The position numbers and the translations under genes are program-made. The notes under the pieces are model-generated. The model made no database searches, was not told the DNA's origin, and saw only the letters and a program-made list of their open reading frames with translations. A DNA stretch of 31,494 nucleotides from Paramacrobiotus richtersi (taxonomy: Eukaryota; Tardigrada; Eutardigrada; Parachela; Macrobiotidae), in assembly GCA_034698045.1 (NCBI GenBank), contig JAQGAU010000306.1, positions 1 through 31,494 on the forward strand. Direction: 5' to 3'. Shown piece by piece: positions 22,375-31,464 of this stretch. How positions within the stretch are numbered: position 1 is the stretch's first letter; each line of letters opens with the position of its first letter.

Positions 22375-23141
22375 TCAGGAACTCTTCGTCACCTTTCTGG
22401 CGGGATGGTGGGCTTCGTTGATATCTATCCGAATCGTTACGGGAATAGCTGGGTATATGGCGTTTGGCCAAGGATGATTCTCGGATTCGGCATACCAACA
22501 GTCTGGTGCGTCACATTTGGCTTTCGGATCCTTAGTTTTCGTAAGGTTCCCACGAGCGTTCCACAGTTGAACCTGCAAAATGAAAATATATTAGAATTAG
22601 GAAGATTTGATCATTTGCGGAGTATTTCTGAAGATTTGGGTTTCACTATAAACAATGACTGCTTCAATTGATTTCACTATATAACTACTCAAAAAGTCAT
22701 TTCACCTAATAACCTGTACCTTATTAATGCTGCCCACAGCAGTGTCCACAGCAGTGCCCACTGCCCAGAGTCTTCGAATCTCCGACGTACGCCGAGAACC
22801 TTTGCTGTGACCTGCTCTCCACCATTACGCCTATTATGCTCTTTTCCCGATGCTGCACTATCTTCGGTATGCTTGAAGTGGCAATGTTTGTCGAACCAAC
22901 AGCGCTTCTCCCCACCATCAAGCCCATCCGATCTCTTTTCCAGGTACGCCTCGCTGTCTTCGGGATGCTTGAAATGGCAAAGTTTGCCAAACCAGCAACG
23001 GCCGGTGGTTCGCAGATGAATCTCAGTCTTGAACTTGTTATTCTTCTCGCGGGTGATGCATCCAGGAGGAGCTTGATCAGTGCGCATGATATTGTACCCG
23101 GAGTAGCGCGTTTCCAACCGACTGGTTCTGGACCGGAACAT
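22375..23141 (-). CDS. small protein with two C-x5-C-x3-H motifs, tentative 2-exon model
   Basis: Exon 1 (23141-22800) has a duplicated block of about 32 residues, each starting RCWF-x-K-x-CHFKH followed by an acidic ED. The spacing matches the second half of a CCCH zinc finger (C-x5-C-x3-H), but the first Cys of the family is absent in both copies, so nucleic-acid binding is uncertain. Exon 2 (22572-22375, acceptor TTTTGCAG|GTTCAA) adds KAKCDAPDCWYAESENHPWP and ends at a TGA. The junction is phase 0, but the donor AAG|GTTCTC is weak; another donor near 22721 would put exon 2 in a different frame. A hydrophobic, signal-like run, FRFLVIVYILSLLI, lies just upstream in the same frame but behind a stop, so the true start may be on an unseen exon. 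Total about 179 residues. Confidence 0.45.
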
Positions 23142-23340
23142 CTCGACGATGACCGCGATAACACACTAATCACATCCGTACAGCAAGTTACTGGTAATCA
23201 AAAGGGACAAAATGTACACAATAACCAAAAATCGAAAAATTTCGTTCCCACTATTACAGCACAGTAAACGTGCGACGCAGTGGTACATATATTCGATTTT
23301 GGCCGTCAGAAGTCGTGCGAAATCACTCTAGCCGGTGCAG

Positions 23341-23373
23341 CCAATCAGCGTCCTGGTACCGAATTGCGATTGG
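23341..23373 (-). promoter_or_regulatory. pair of opposed CCAAT boxes
   Basis: GCCAAT on the plus strand at 23341 and ATTGGC on the same strand at 23369 form two CCAAT boxes facing opposite ways, 200-230 nt upstream of the minus-strand CxxxxxCxxxH gene. The placement suits its promoter, but the small plus ORF spanning them (23280-23486, with an LAGAANQ/LAGGANQ near-repeat) could be an alternative reading. Confidence 0.3.
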
Positions 23374-23727
23374 CTGGAGGAGCAAATCAGGAACATTCTC
23401 GCGCAGATGTGCAGGAATCCTTTCAGCTTCTGTGGGAGCAGGTTTATGCCAGATCAGACAAGTTACGCGATTTCGTTTCAGCGTGACTTTATGCAGAGAA
23501 TTATCTAGCATTCTGGTTTGAACCACCCAGAACGGTTCCATCCAGAACTCCAGTTACTTCATCTTTTAGCATATTTCTGGATTAAACCCACCTATATACT
23601 GTAGGTACGTACATGCCTTCACAGAAATCCAAAGGCACCGGTTCCCATAAAACGAAAATATGTCCAGAGTTAATCCAATTAAAGAAGTGAGAACAGGCAG
23701 TTGCAAAAAAAGCGCGACAGAATTTTT

Positions 23728-23769
23728 CAGATAACAGAGACCTTTGCATCTGCAGATAACAGAGACCTT
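23728..23769. repeat. short tandem duplication, 17 bp at a 25-bp period
   Basis: CAGATAACAGAGACCTT occurs twice with a 25-nt period. It lies inside two overlapping opposite-strand ORFs (minus 23566-23970, plus 23701-24096), neither of which has a recognisable motif. Confidence 0.7.
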
Positions 23770-24277
23770 AGGTACTTCGATGTTGGTGCTATTTGGATCA
23801 AAAGAATATTCTTGACTGTTTGCTGCCAATCGCCGCTGTCGATCACTGTACTTCTTCCAACAAAACGTCCTCACAAAAAATCTCGTCTTGCGCAGCAGCG
23901 CATGACGACTTTTTTGCCAAGAAACAGGGTACGAACTCACTACGATGACACCCTCGCACATTTTGGACAAGATACCGTAAACCGTTATGGCTTTCCCGCC
24001 GCTTTAAACCCGAGTCGGATGGTGCACTGTGACTGTTTACGTGCGCTTATGTACGAGTACTGTTTGGGAAGGGTTGCATTGAATGCTAAAATATGACTGT
24101 GTTTGTGCGCTATAAGCGTAGCGGTATTGTGTTTGCTTTCGCGCTTCGCAGTCGAAATTGTAGTAGCTTTTTCAGGAAACTGGAAGCCTGGAGCTGTGGC
24201 AAGATCTGCATTACAACTGTGTATTTTTTGTTCACTGTTTTCCCAGTTATGGCGTAAGTTAATTTAAATTATCTCGG

Positions 24278-25120
24278 ATGCAGCTGTTCGCAGTTCGCAC
24301 GCAGGAATCCTTCTGCAGCTCTACGAGTACGCATTATCAGGAGTTACGTATGTATCGGTGCAGCAGAATACAGCAGAAGTGCAAAGCCCAATACTCAGTC
24401 TACAGAAGAAGTGAAATAGCAGGTGAGTGCCTTTTACCAAGTGGTGGAAGGGAATACTGCCAACCCACTTCAGAATCGGTGCGAGCAACCTTGCCGCTTA
24501 TGTGCTATTATGCTGAGTCTATGCGAAAACAGTTTGCATTTTTAAGAGCACTTCGTGGACGTACTTGTACTTGTATTATGCCGTGCAAGGGAATTGGCTG
24601 GCAGCCACTCCGGAATGTTCCAAGAAAGCGAAGTTTCAAAGTGGCCGCAGTTGGTATAAAAACGACCGATCGGCCGATATGCAGAACCATTTTTCAGTCA
24701 CAATACGTAAATTTGACATACCAGCAGTATAATAAGCTTTTCGAGATACCTTGTGGTACTTGTAATACAATCATCGGTTTCAACAAAAAACATCTGACAA
24801 AAGGAGTCGGCCGTACGACAAAGTGGCGGGTCGACAAACCGGTTTTCACGATGGGAATGTTTGCATACAACATTCTATCTCGTCCAAATGATGATCATGA
24901 GGCTGATCTGAATCGTCTGCTAATCATGGTGGAAGATGGCATCTTGCAGTCTACGGGAACAGTGGCCAATTTAACACAAGCCATCCAGGGTCTCGTGCGA
25001 AAGAATAGTCGGCCTTGTTCGCTGGTACTCGAACAGGGCCGCGTATTCCTCCGCATTGAGCGAGGAGCTCGCAGTCCAAGCATTATTTACTGTCCTTTGG
25101 ATCAGCAGTTAAAAATCTAA
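24278..25120 (+). CDS. orphan 280-residue protein
   Basis: A single ORF of 280 codons, far longer than chance for this base composition, followed by AATAAA at 25152. I recognise no family. Visible features are a basic, Cys-rich N-terminal half, a C-x-C-x3-C cluster at residues 97-103, a CGTC pair at 159-162, and a leucine-rich C-terminal region (about 205-265: LNRLLIMVEDGI, LTQAIQGLV, LVLEQGRVFLRI). There is no signal peptide or membrane helix. A strong donor-like GCAG|GTGAGT at 24422 sits inside the ORF, and another (GGC|GTAAGT) just before it, so the first 50 or so residues may belong to a different exon arrangement. The C-terminal 180 residues are the more certain part. The Cys pairs could bind metal (inference). 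Confidence 0.45.
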   Translation: MQLFAVRTQESFCSSTSTHYQELRMYRCSRIQQKCKAQYSVYRRSEIAGECLLPSGGREYCQPTSESVRATLPLMCYYAESMRKQFAFLRALRGRTCTCIMPCKGIGWQPLRNVPRKRSFKVAAVGIKTTDRPICRTIFQSQYVNLTYQQYNKLFEIPCGTCNTIIGFNKKHLTKGVGRTTKWRVDKPVFTMGMFAYNILSRPNDDHEADLNRLLIMVEDGILQSTGTVANLTQAIQGLVRKNSRPCSLVLEQGRVFLRIERGARSPSIIYCPLDQQLKI

Positions 25121-25151
25121 CTTTTAGTAGCATTATATTCATTCTAATGCT

Positions 25152-25157
25152 AATAAA
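25152..25157 (+). promoter_or_regulatory. poly(A) signal AATAAA
   Basis: AATAAA 32 nt after the stop of the 280-residue ORF. Close spacing supports that ORF being the 3' end of a transcribed gene. Confidence 0.5.
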
Positions 25158-25234
25158 AGTAAGATTAATTGGAACCACTAGTTGAAAACGATTCTGTTCA
25201 GGCTGTAAGAGGTTTATCGCTGCGGTAACCATTA

Positions 25235-25315
25235 TGTCCACAACAGGGGGCACCATTTTGCACATCGGCTATAATATCGCCCGGTGTGCAAAATGGTGCC
25301 CCATTGTTGTGGACA
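25235..25315. mobile_element. 81-bp perfect-looking hairpin element
   Basis: Arms of about 34 nt begin TGTCCACAACAGGGGGCACC and end in the near-complement GGTGCCCCATTGTTGTGGACA, with a 12-nt AT-rich loop. Only about three mismatches separate the arms, so it is young or maintained. It is too short for coding, and could be a minimal MITE or a structured RNA 3' of the 280-residue gene. Confidence 0.7.
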
Positions 25316-26537
25316 ATTTCGGAGAAGGTCACCGACTGATATTTCGTAGGTATGACTTTATAATGCGCCAAGATTGCTGCGTTGTGGTAGGTTCTCTTTT
25401 AGCTTGCCTTTGATTTTTGAATAGCCTGGTTGTCCATCAAGTTTTGTACTTTGTGTAGAAGAGATGCAAGTGCTTAAGGCCAGACTCCGGTCAAATCGGA
25501 GGTTTTGCGCAACGGAGTGCCACTACGCGGATGTGGACACTAAAAAACACCCATACAAAGCTTTTAGAAGTGAAAAGATGGATCTCCATTGGCTTTTTGT
25601 GCGCGCAATGAGCGGTTGTTCTGCAATACGGTCAAAAAGTTTAAACAGAAATGCCGCTTTGAAAATCCACGGTTTGTTTGGATTTGTTTGGACGAATCCA
25701 TCCGATTTGTTTGGACGATATCAATCAAAGACCTATAATACGGACCCCAGGGTCAAAAAACCCAAACAACCAAATCAAATCATGCAAAACCGACAACACC
25801 ACTAGGTCGGCCATAGTTGAAAACTGTGTCACATGATCTTTTATTATATCAAAGTCTGACCCGGCACAGTACACATAACTTCAAATCACACTGAGTGGTA
25901 ATTCTTACCGCAAGGGTTACTGTAAAAGACAAACCAAACCATAGTGATAATATTACATAGTAATAATATTATTATACCGTTGCTTAGAGGGAAATTAACT
26001 GCAATTATAAACGAAGTAAATTAAGTATCCAGTAACCGCGGCATTTATATTGAACCAGCATTTACCAGCATTAAAAAACTCATATCAGAAAAAACCGCTA
26101 ACACCACTAGATTCACCATAGTCGAAAACGGCGTCACATCCAGTACAAAGCCGATAACGTGCCGTATTTAATTGTAACTCAACGGAAAAATCTACTGCCG
26201 TGATTCAGTACCGAAACTTGATCTAATTATCCAGACAAAAAAAAGGAATAAGACAAAACTGTCAATTTCGATACGGAGAACGGAACAGTACATTTTACAG
26301 CAAAATTGTCCTTTATTACAGAATGCTCAACTGGGAGCAAACGAAACCAAAATAATACGGAACAACAGTTACTGATTAATGGAGTGTCGTGACCAAAAGA
26401 ACTGTCCAGTTTGCTGCAGTTCGGTAAAAATAATTCGGATATGTACGAATTATTATGCGATATGATTTTTTAGCGTTGAATCCGACCTGAAGCAAAGCGA
26501 AACATAACTAAGATGTTTGTTTGCCACTGGCAGAACA
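25316..26537. other. AT-rich intergenic DNA with a dispersed repeat pair
   Basis: No supported gene. An imperfect 47-nt repeat occurs at 25787-25833 and 26091-26138, sharing ACACCACTAG, CCATAGT and GTCACA. GATTTGTTTGGACGA is also doubled near 25675-25735. The 113-codon ORF at 25464-25805 ends inside these repeats and is not convincing. Confidence 0.45.
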
Positions 26538-27130
26538 TTTGACCGGAACCCGAACACGAAAAAATATCAAAATAGGATAATTCATTTAAGATCAGCAATG
26601 CCCGACCTGGAGCGAACCGGATTAACAAACTATCAGAAACGTCAGACCCATAGAAACGGGGAAAACATCAGTAACTTTAAAAGCTCGCAGCCTCGCCGTC
26701 TTGCTTCGAGATGAACGTATGATCTAAAGCAGAGTGATGCAAAGAGTAATCCAAAACAACTGACTGCTCTCTTAGTTAGTAACAGACGTTTGGCCGGAAG
26801 CAGGACTGAAAGAAAACAACATCCAAGCGGCATATATTGTCTAAGATCGGAGTGGCCGATCTAAAGAAAACCGAAATGACGAAACTATTCGAAACGTCTG
26901 GCCGATCGAACATTAGAAGCTCGCTAGATTTTATAATAACGAATGATCTGGAGCACAGCGATATGAAAGCGCCCCGAAAAATGGACTCCTCCTTTTAGTA
27001 TCGTGCGTTTGACCGAAAGCAGAACAAAACGAAAACCCCCGAATGGCCCATTTTGTCTGAGATTAGGAGTGTCCGACCCGGAGCGAACCGAAATAACGAA
27101 ACTATTGGAAACGTCTGATCGTTTCATACC
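26538..27130. repeat. degenerate tandem satellite, 2.5 units of about 220-250 bp
   Basis: Units start at 26538, 26789 and 27008. Each has TTTG-CCGGAAGC, an A-rich run, TGTCTAAGAT, a GAGCGAACCG-like core, AACTATT-GAAACGTC, and in the first two an AGCTCGC segment followed by GATCT-AGC-AGCGAT. Units are considerably diverged. An older tail may extend to about 26490. A 24-nt fragment of the core recurs alone at 31282-31305. Confidence 0.65.
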
Positions 27131-27221
27131 GCGTTGGTCAGAAAGCGTCCTAGCTGCTGAAACATATAAATTACACGTAGATCACAAGAACCGCTGAGGC
27201 GGCAGCCGAAGCCGTTTCTTG

Positions 27222-27399
27222 TATCAATAAATGCGCATAAATGAGATGATCATTCTGAACCCGTTTCAGCCGGAACGTACGGCTGTGAAATTTAAAACTG
27301 AATTTAAAATTTTTGAAATTCTTTTTAAAATTTCACACCCGTCCGTTCCGGCTGAAACTAGTTCAGAATGATCATCTCATTTATGCGCATTTATTGATA
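27222..27399. mobile_element. 178-bp MITE with about 72-nt terminal inverted repeats, TA-flanked
   Basis: The outer 39 nt of both arms are identical (TATCAATAAATGCGCATAAA onward). The inner arms (GTTTCAGCCGGAACG to GTGAAATTT) differ at only about four places. The loop is AT-rich. The ends can be read as TA|TCAATAAATG...CATTTATTGA|TA, matching a TA target duplication of the Tc1/mariner kind (inference). It is non-coding and probably recent. It sits directly after the satellite block. Confidence 0.8.
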
Positions 27400-28478
27400 T
27401 ATCGTCCTAACAAATCCGATGGAAACGTGGGTTTTCAAAGCGGCATCTCTGTACAAACTTTTTGACCATATTACAGAACAACCGCTCCTTGCGCGCACTA
27501 ACGGACAAAAGGACAATGGAGGTCCATCTTTTCACTTTCGAACTATTGTACGGATGTTGTCTGTTGTCTACATCCATGCACTGGCAACATCAACTGCAAA
27601 CCCGTCGGTTCAACCGGAAATTCCCCTCGAGCAAGAAAGTTCTTAATCTAGTCCCCGCTGTTGCACAGTCCACGGAGGCTTCCCATTGATAGGGCATTCG
27701 GAGAACGAGGTACGCTGGTATAAGGCGCATCGGAGTTATGTTACGTAAACATCTTCTGGTACATATTGTATTATAATTTCTGTGTGGCTAAGAAACTAAA
27801 CGTGATTCAAAACATTGTACAGAACGGGCGAGGTCGGATCAGATTACGCCTTTCCCGTGCCCGGGCCTATTACGTAACGTGTTACGATACGAAGACATCA
27901 TTGTTATCTGCTCCGCCGTTGTATTACCACCCACTTACAAAGCGGTGGCACGTATCAACAGTTCTGCCTGTTTCAGTGTTGCATCAATACTTAACTGCAT
28001 ACCATAATTGCATACTAAATTAACTGGTACGAATGCCAATTACAGTTCGCTCCCGGGTGTTGAGGTTGTAATAACCGTGCAATGTTGAAGGAAATATTAC
28101 GCTTTGTTGACGCTTTGCTGATGCGCCATTAAGATGGAGTTCCATAAATGATCGCTCTACAAGATTACAAAACAGGAATAGTGTTATCCTTTATCACACA
28201 ACAGCATGCAGCCTTCTGAAGCAGAAATAGCTATATCGACAGTTACGAATCACTCAGAAACCGCAGTTGCCAACACCGTACCGTTTGCATAATTTTATAC
28301 AGATGGTAGCCGCGATACTCTCAAATGTCATGATGACGCAATCTCACTCTCTCACGGGAGGTGCGGAAGAATAATGCGCTGCCCTTCCGGAGATTTCTGA
28401 ACATAATGGTTACCTTTTCAGCTGATTTCGGTATATGCAAGAGGAAGCGCCATTATACTCCGGTTACGCTAAGAAAGA
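27400..28478. other. intergenic, no supported gene
   Basis: Short ORFs at 27419-27689 and 27766-28023 have no motif or clean splice partners. No repeat was identified. This lies between the MITE and the minus-strand gene fragment. Confidence 0.35.
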
Positions 28479-28802
28479 CTAGAGGAAACAGTTATCCTTC
28501 AACCCCAAATAGCAGAGATACTGACCGGCTTTCACATTGAAAGGTTCTTGAAATACGCTCACCGCCAGCTTGAGCGTGGTACGCTGTACTTCGTCCCAAT
28601 AAACCGCCTTTGCATAAATATGCACCTTACACATTGTGCCATGCTTCCACGTGAAAATGGGCATGAAGACGCCCTCGGACATTCTGGGATCTGTATATAC
28701 AGCTGCGATTTGTCCACCGCCTTTCCACGAGATGTATATTTACAAAGTCTGCGGTTTTCTTAACTTACAAGGGTCGTCGGTGCGCTCATGCAACATGTGC
28801 AT
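28479..28802 (-). CDS. probable 3' part of a spliced gene of unknown function
   Basis: Two exons, 28802-28769 or longer and 28690-28479, join through a 78-bp intron with a strong donor (CCTT|GTAAGTTAAG) and acceptor (TATACAG|ATCCC) in phase 1. The product reads MHMLHERTDDPYPRMSEGVF, then FTWKHG, KVHIYAKAVYWDEV, LKLAVSVFQEPFNV, and ends AGQYLCYLGLKDNCFL. It looks like folded-protein sequence with alternating hydrophobics, but I know no family for it. The frame is open upstream of the first Met to a TAA at about 28820, and an AG acceptor at about 28817 could feed in an earlier exon not identified. It lies head-to-head with the intact GPCR, so it may be a truncated or relic gene. Confidence 0.4.
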
Positions 28803-28952
28803 ATCGGCGAGAACACCTTATTTCAAACTACACAGGAGTTACCGCTTCGGTAGTTCGTTTTTGACGGTTTAACGGTCGAAGCCTCTGCTGACACAGCCGA
28901 GAGCAAGTCTTACAAAGACCAACTAATATCTGCGATTTGTACCCGCAAATGT

Positions 28953-30029
28953 ATGATAATGTACAGCGCAAGTCAAAACTCGTCCGCCGGATACTGGGAT
29001 GTCAGCAGTACTTCCGCGCCGTTTGTGCAACGACCAGTGAATACGACGAACGAGAACAGCCTATCCGCAATTTCCGTTTCCATAACTGCAGTCAGCCTGG
29101 TGCTTAATTGCGGCGCACTTGTCGACTTGATATTCCAGAAAACCACGAGGACACCCTTCATCATCTACGTAATTATTCTTTTATGCAGTAATATAATGTA
29201 CCTGGGTATACATGGAACTTTGGCGTTTCTAACACAATCATTCAGTAACTGGCGGATCGGACATCCAGCCTGTTCCGTACACATCTACAACCGTTATATC
29301 ATGAATCCCATTGTGCTCCACATCCACCTGATGATAGGTATCAATCGTGGATGGGCGTTGACCTTTCCGATATCTTACAAAACCTTGCACACATTGAAAT
29401 TCGCCGGAATGATCTGTCTGGCAATGATCCTGTACATTCATATCTGCCAACTACCCGGATTTATCTTAGACGCAGCATGTTACCGCCTGCCCCTGAGTAG
29501 GGGATGCTGGGTCAACACCAGTCAGCAGTTCGCATGGGAAATATTCACAACATTCTGGATCTACTCACCAAAGCTGCTGATTCCTCTGTCATATCCGTTT
29601 CTTGTGTGGAAATGGGTACGAATGAGAATCGCCCGGACGGCTAGATCAGCCGTTACACCGGGAAGCAACGTTGGTCAATCAGAGAAAGTGGAGAGCCAGC
29701 TAACTGCACCACCAAGAAGAACACAACGAAATCGCACTCGTCCATTCATTATTGTGTTGACGCTCATGACGTTTTCGACACTCATAACATGGACGCTTAG
29801 TTTTGTGTACTACTGTATGGTGCGCTTCGGCTACCCGACGGACCGACTGGCCATCCTGAACACCGTACAAAGTGCAGTTAGTCCCTTTCAAGCCCTGGTC
29901 GATCCGCTAATCTTTTGTCTCGGTAGCAGCAATTTGAACAAATATGTTACCGGCAGATGGAAACAACGAATAAACGATCAAAAAGTGGCGTCAACTGTAA
30001 ACGATCGAAAGGTCACATCCACTGTGTAG
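28953..30029 (+). CDS. intact intronless rhodopsin-like GPCR, orphan
   Basis: A 358-residue class A-like receptor. The extracellular N-terminus carries sequons NSS (9) and NTT (30). TM1 is about 38-61, TM2 68-93, TM3 117-140, TM4 148-172, TM5 194-222, TM6 263-290 and TM7 299-324. C107 and C176 or C185 can form the usual TM3-loop 2 disulfide. The DRY position reads GINRGWALTFPISY, so the acidic residue is missing. TM7 has DPLIF (317-321) for NPxxY. Loop 3 is basic and Ser-rich (231-262). The C-tail ends in a tandem nonapeptide, NDQKVASTV NDRKVTSTV, whose last residues fit a class I PDZ ligand. The start at 28953 is chosen as the first in-frame ATG; M3 is as good. The ligand and G protein are unknown. 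The style matches lineage-expanded invertebrate orphan receptors, perhaps tardigrade. Confidence 0.9.
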   Translation: MIMYSASQNSSAGYWDVSSTSAPFVQRPVNTTNENSLSAISVSITAVSLVLNCGALVDLIFQKTTRTPFIIYVIILLCSNIMYLGIHGTLAFLTQSFSNWRIGHPACSVHIYNRYIMNPIVLHIHLMIGINRGWALTFPISYKTLHTLKFAGMICLAMILYIHICQLPGFILDAACYRLPLSRGCWVNTSQQFAWEIFTTFWIYSPKLLIPLSYPFLVWKWVRMRIARTARSAVTPGSNVGQSEKVESQLTAPPRRTQRNRTRPFIIVLTLMTFSTLITWTLSFVYYCMVRFGYPTDRLAILNTVQSAVSPFQALVDPLIFCLGSSNLNKYVTGRWKQRINDQKVASTVNDRKVTSTV

Positions 30030-30088
30030 TTTTTTTCTTTTCTGGTGTTGGTTAGTGATATATACCTGACTGTTGTTCATGGCGGTGT

Positions 30089-30094
30089 ATTAAA
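30089..30094 (+). promoter_or_regulatory. poly(A) signal variant ATTAAA
   Basis: ATTAAA 60 nt after the GPCR stop, a common variant poly(A) signal, fitting a short 3' UTR. Confidence 0.4.
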
Positions 30095-30803
30095 CTTTTT
30101 CTCATCTAAATGTTCTCTGTAACACTAACCCTCCAGTTAACAGCCATTAAATTACAACAAATGGTATCAAGTAAAATTTATCTACTGTCCAGAATCCAAC
30201 TTACAATTAGCTTACGCACAAACTTGCGGTTAGCTTCATTTGACTGCCACAAAAGAAGTAACATTTTAGATCACAAAAGCCGACATCTTTTGCTGTAGGC
30301 TAAAACGTTGGCTGTACAACTCTTAAGAATTTCCATCAAAACATAATTTTGTTCGCTTGTAAAACAATTTGTTTCACCGCAAATTCAGCTGTTGACAAAG
30401 CGGCTACAGGCAGCAACATACTTCGGTAGCAAAGAGGTTCATTTGAGATCGAGCCGTGCCAAAGTCTGTCCGACGGGCCAACAGTTGGAAGGGATAGATC
30501 TACAGTAGTTAAACGGCTCAATGGTATGAAGACTTACCGAAACTTCAATCTTATTATCGAAGTGTGAAGTAACGTTTCCCGGTTGTCGAAAGCTTAAGCA
30601 GTTTCTTGGTTAACGTTTATAATCCCTCTCGTTTTATTGTAATTACAAGTACAAGTAACGAACCAGTCGTCAGAAATTGGATGGTGAGCTAGCTAACAGT
30701 CTGCTGTAAAAACAGCATCATTTACATAATAACTGTACATACAGTTTTTCAAACGTTAAGGAAAGCAAACGTTTTTCTCGATGGAAACGAAAAACTGAAA
30801 ACT
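30095..30803. other. intergenic between convergent GPCR ends
   Basis: No supported gene. It separates the 3' ends of the plus-strand intact GPCR and the minus-strand GPCR exon. Only short ORFs without motifs are present. Confidence 0.4.
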
Positions 30804-31023
30804 CTACGCTTCAACGTAATTTTGTACGGCACTGCCGACTTCTCGACGACGCACACGTAGCTTCCATAAGGCAACGGCGTAGGCTTGAACCGTCTTGCTC
30901 TGAGCACACACAATCAGCGGATCCATCATGGCTTGAACCGGATTCAGCGCCAACTGTATCTTGTTCAGCATCTCCAATCTGTTTGTCGGAAGGCAAATCG
31001 CCAGTGTGTATGTGAACCATATT
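30804..31023 (-). pseudogene. C-terminal exon of a third rhodopsin-like GPCR (partial)
   Basis: After an AACCGCAG|AATATG acceptor at 31023, the frame reads WFTYTLAICLPTNRLEMLNK, then IQLALNPVQAMMDPLIV and a basic tail KLRVRRREVGSAVQNYVEA to a TAG. This aligns with the end of TM6, TM7 and the tail of the intact neighbour (TVQSAVSPFQALVDPLIF), with DPLIV for NPxxY. The exon accepts in phase 2. No exon for TM1-TM6 is found in the remaining 470 bp, so the rest lies beyond the window or is lost. A well-placed ATG at 31099 opens an N-glycosylated, receptor-like N-terminus (MAANNSFNFSG), but it is out of frame with TM7 without splicing. Confidence 0.55.
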
Positions 31024-31281
31024 CTGCGGTTACATGGTGCGCAGAAGGATCCGAAGTGATAAAAAACCCCGAAAAGTTGAAAGAATTGTTTGCGGCCATT
31101 TTTGTTACCACTCCCTTAGTTTTCGGCTGGCGACTGATCAACTTTAATGTTCAATATTGCTAACAGTCAACTGCTTATCTTCCTCGTCGATTTGGGCGGG
31201 AAAGTTAAACTTGCACATAAGAACTGATCGTCCGCAGTGTAATAAAACTAGGTAATCGCACTCCGCTTTGCTGCGATAAAA

Positions 31282-31305
31282 GACCGGAGCGAACGGAAAA
31301 TAACG
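31282..31305. repeat. isolated fragment of the 26.5-27.1 kb satellite core
   Basis: GACCGGAGCGAACGG and AATAACG match the core of the satellite units at about 27077 with few differences. A 24-nt match may be a relic or coincidence. Confidence 0.3.
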
Positions 31306-31464
31306 GACTTATGCGTAGTAACATTAACTGTTAAAGTTTCATCAAAATAAATGTTTTGTAGACGGCAATACGTGTAAATGTTAAACACTTAAAGTTGAAA
31401 ACGATGCAGAATAAAATTAAGGTACACCCATCACGGCGAGACTGAAACAGACGGGCCTATCTGA

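Noticed and set aside
22836-23267. 143-codon plus ORF opposite the C-x5-C-x3-H gene
   Set aside because: It is antisense to the duplicated Cys/His blocks, which read as a motif only on the minus strand.
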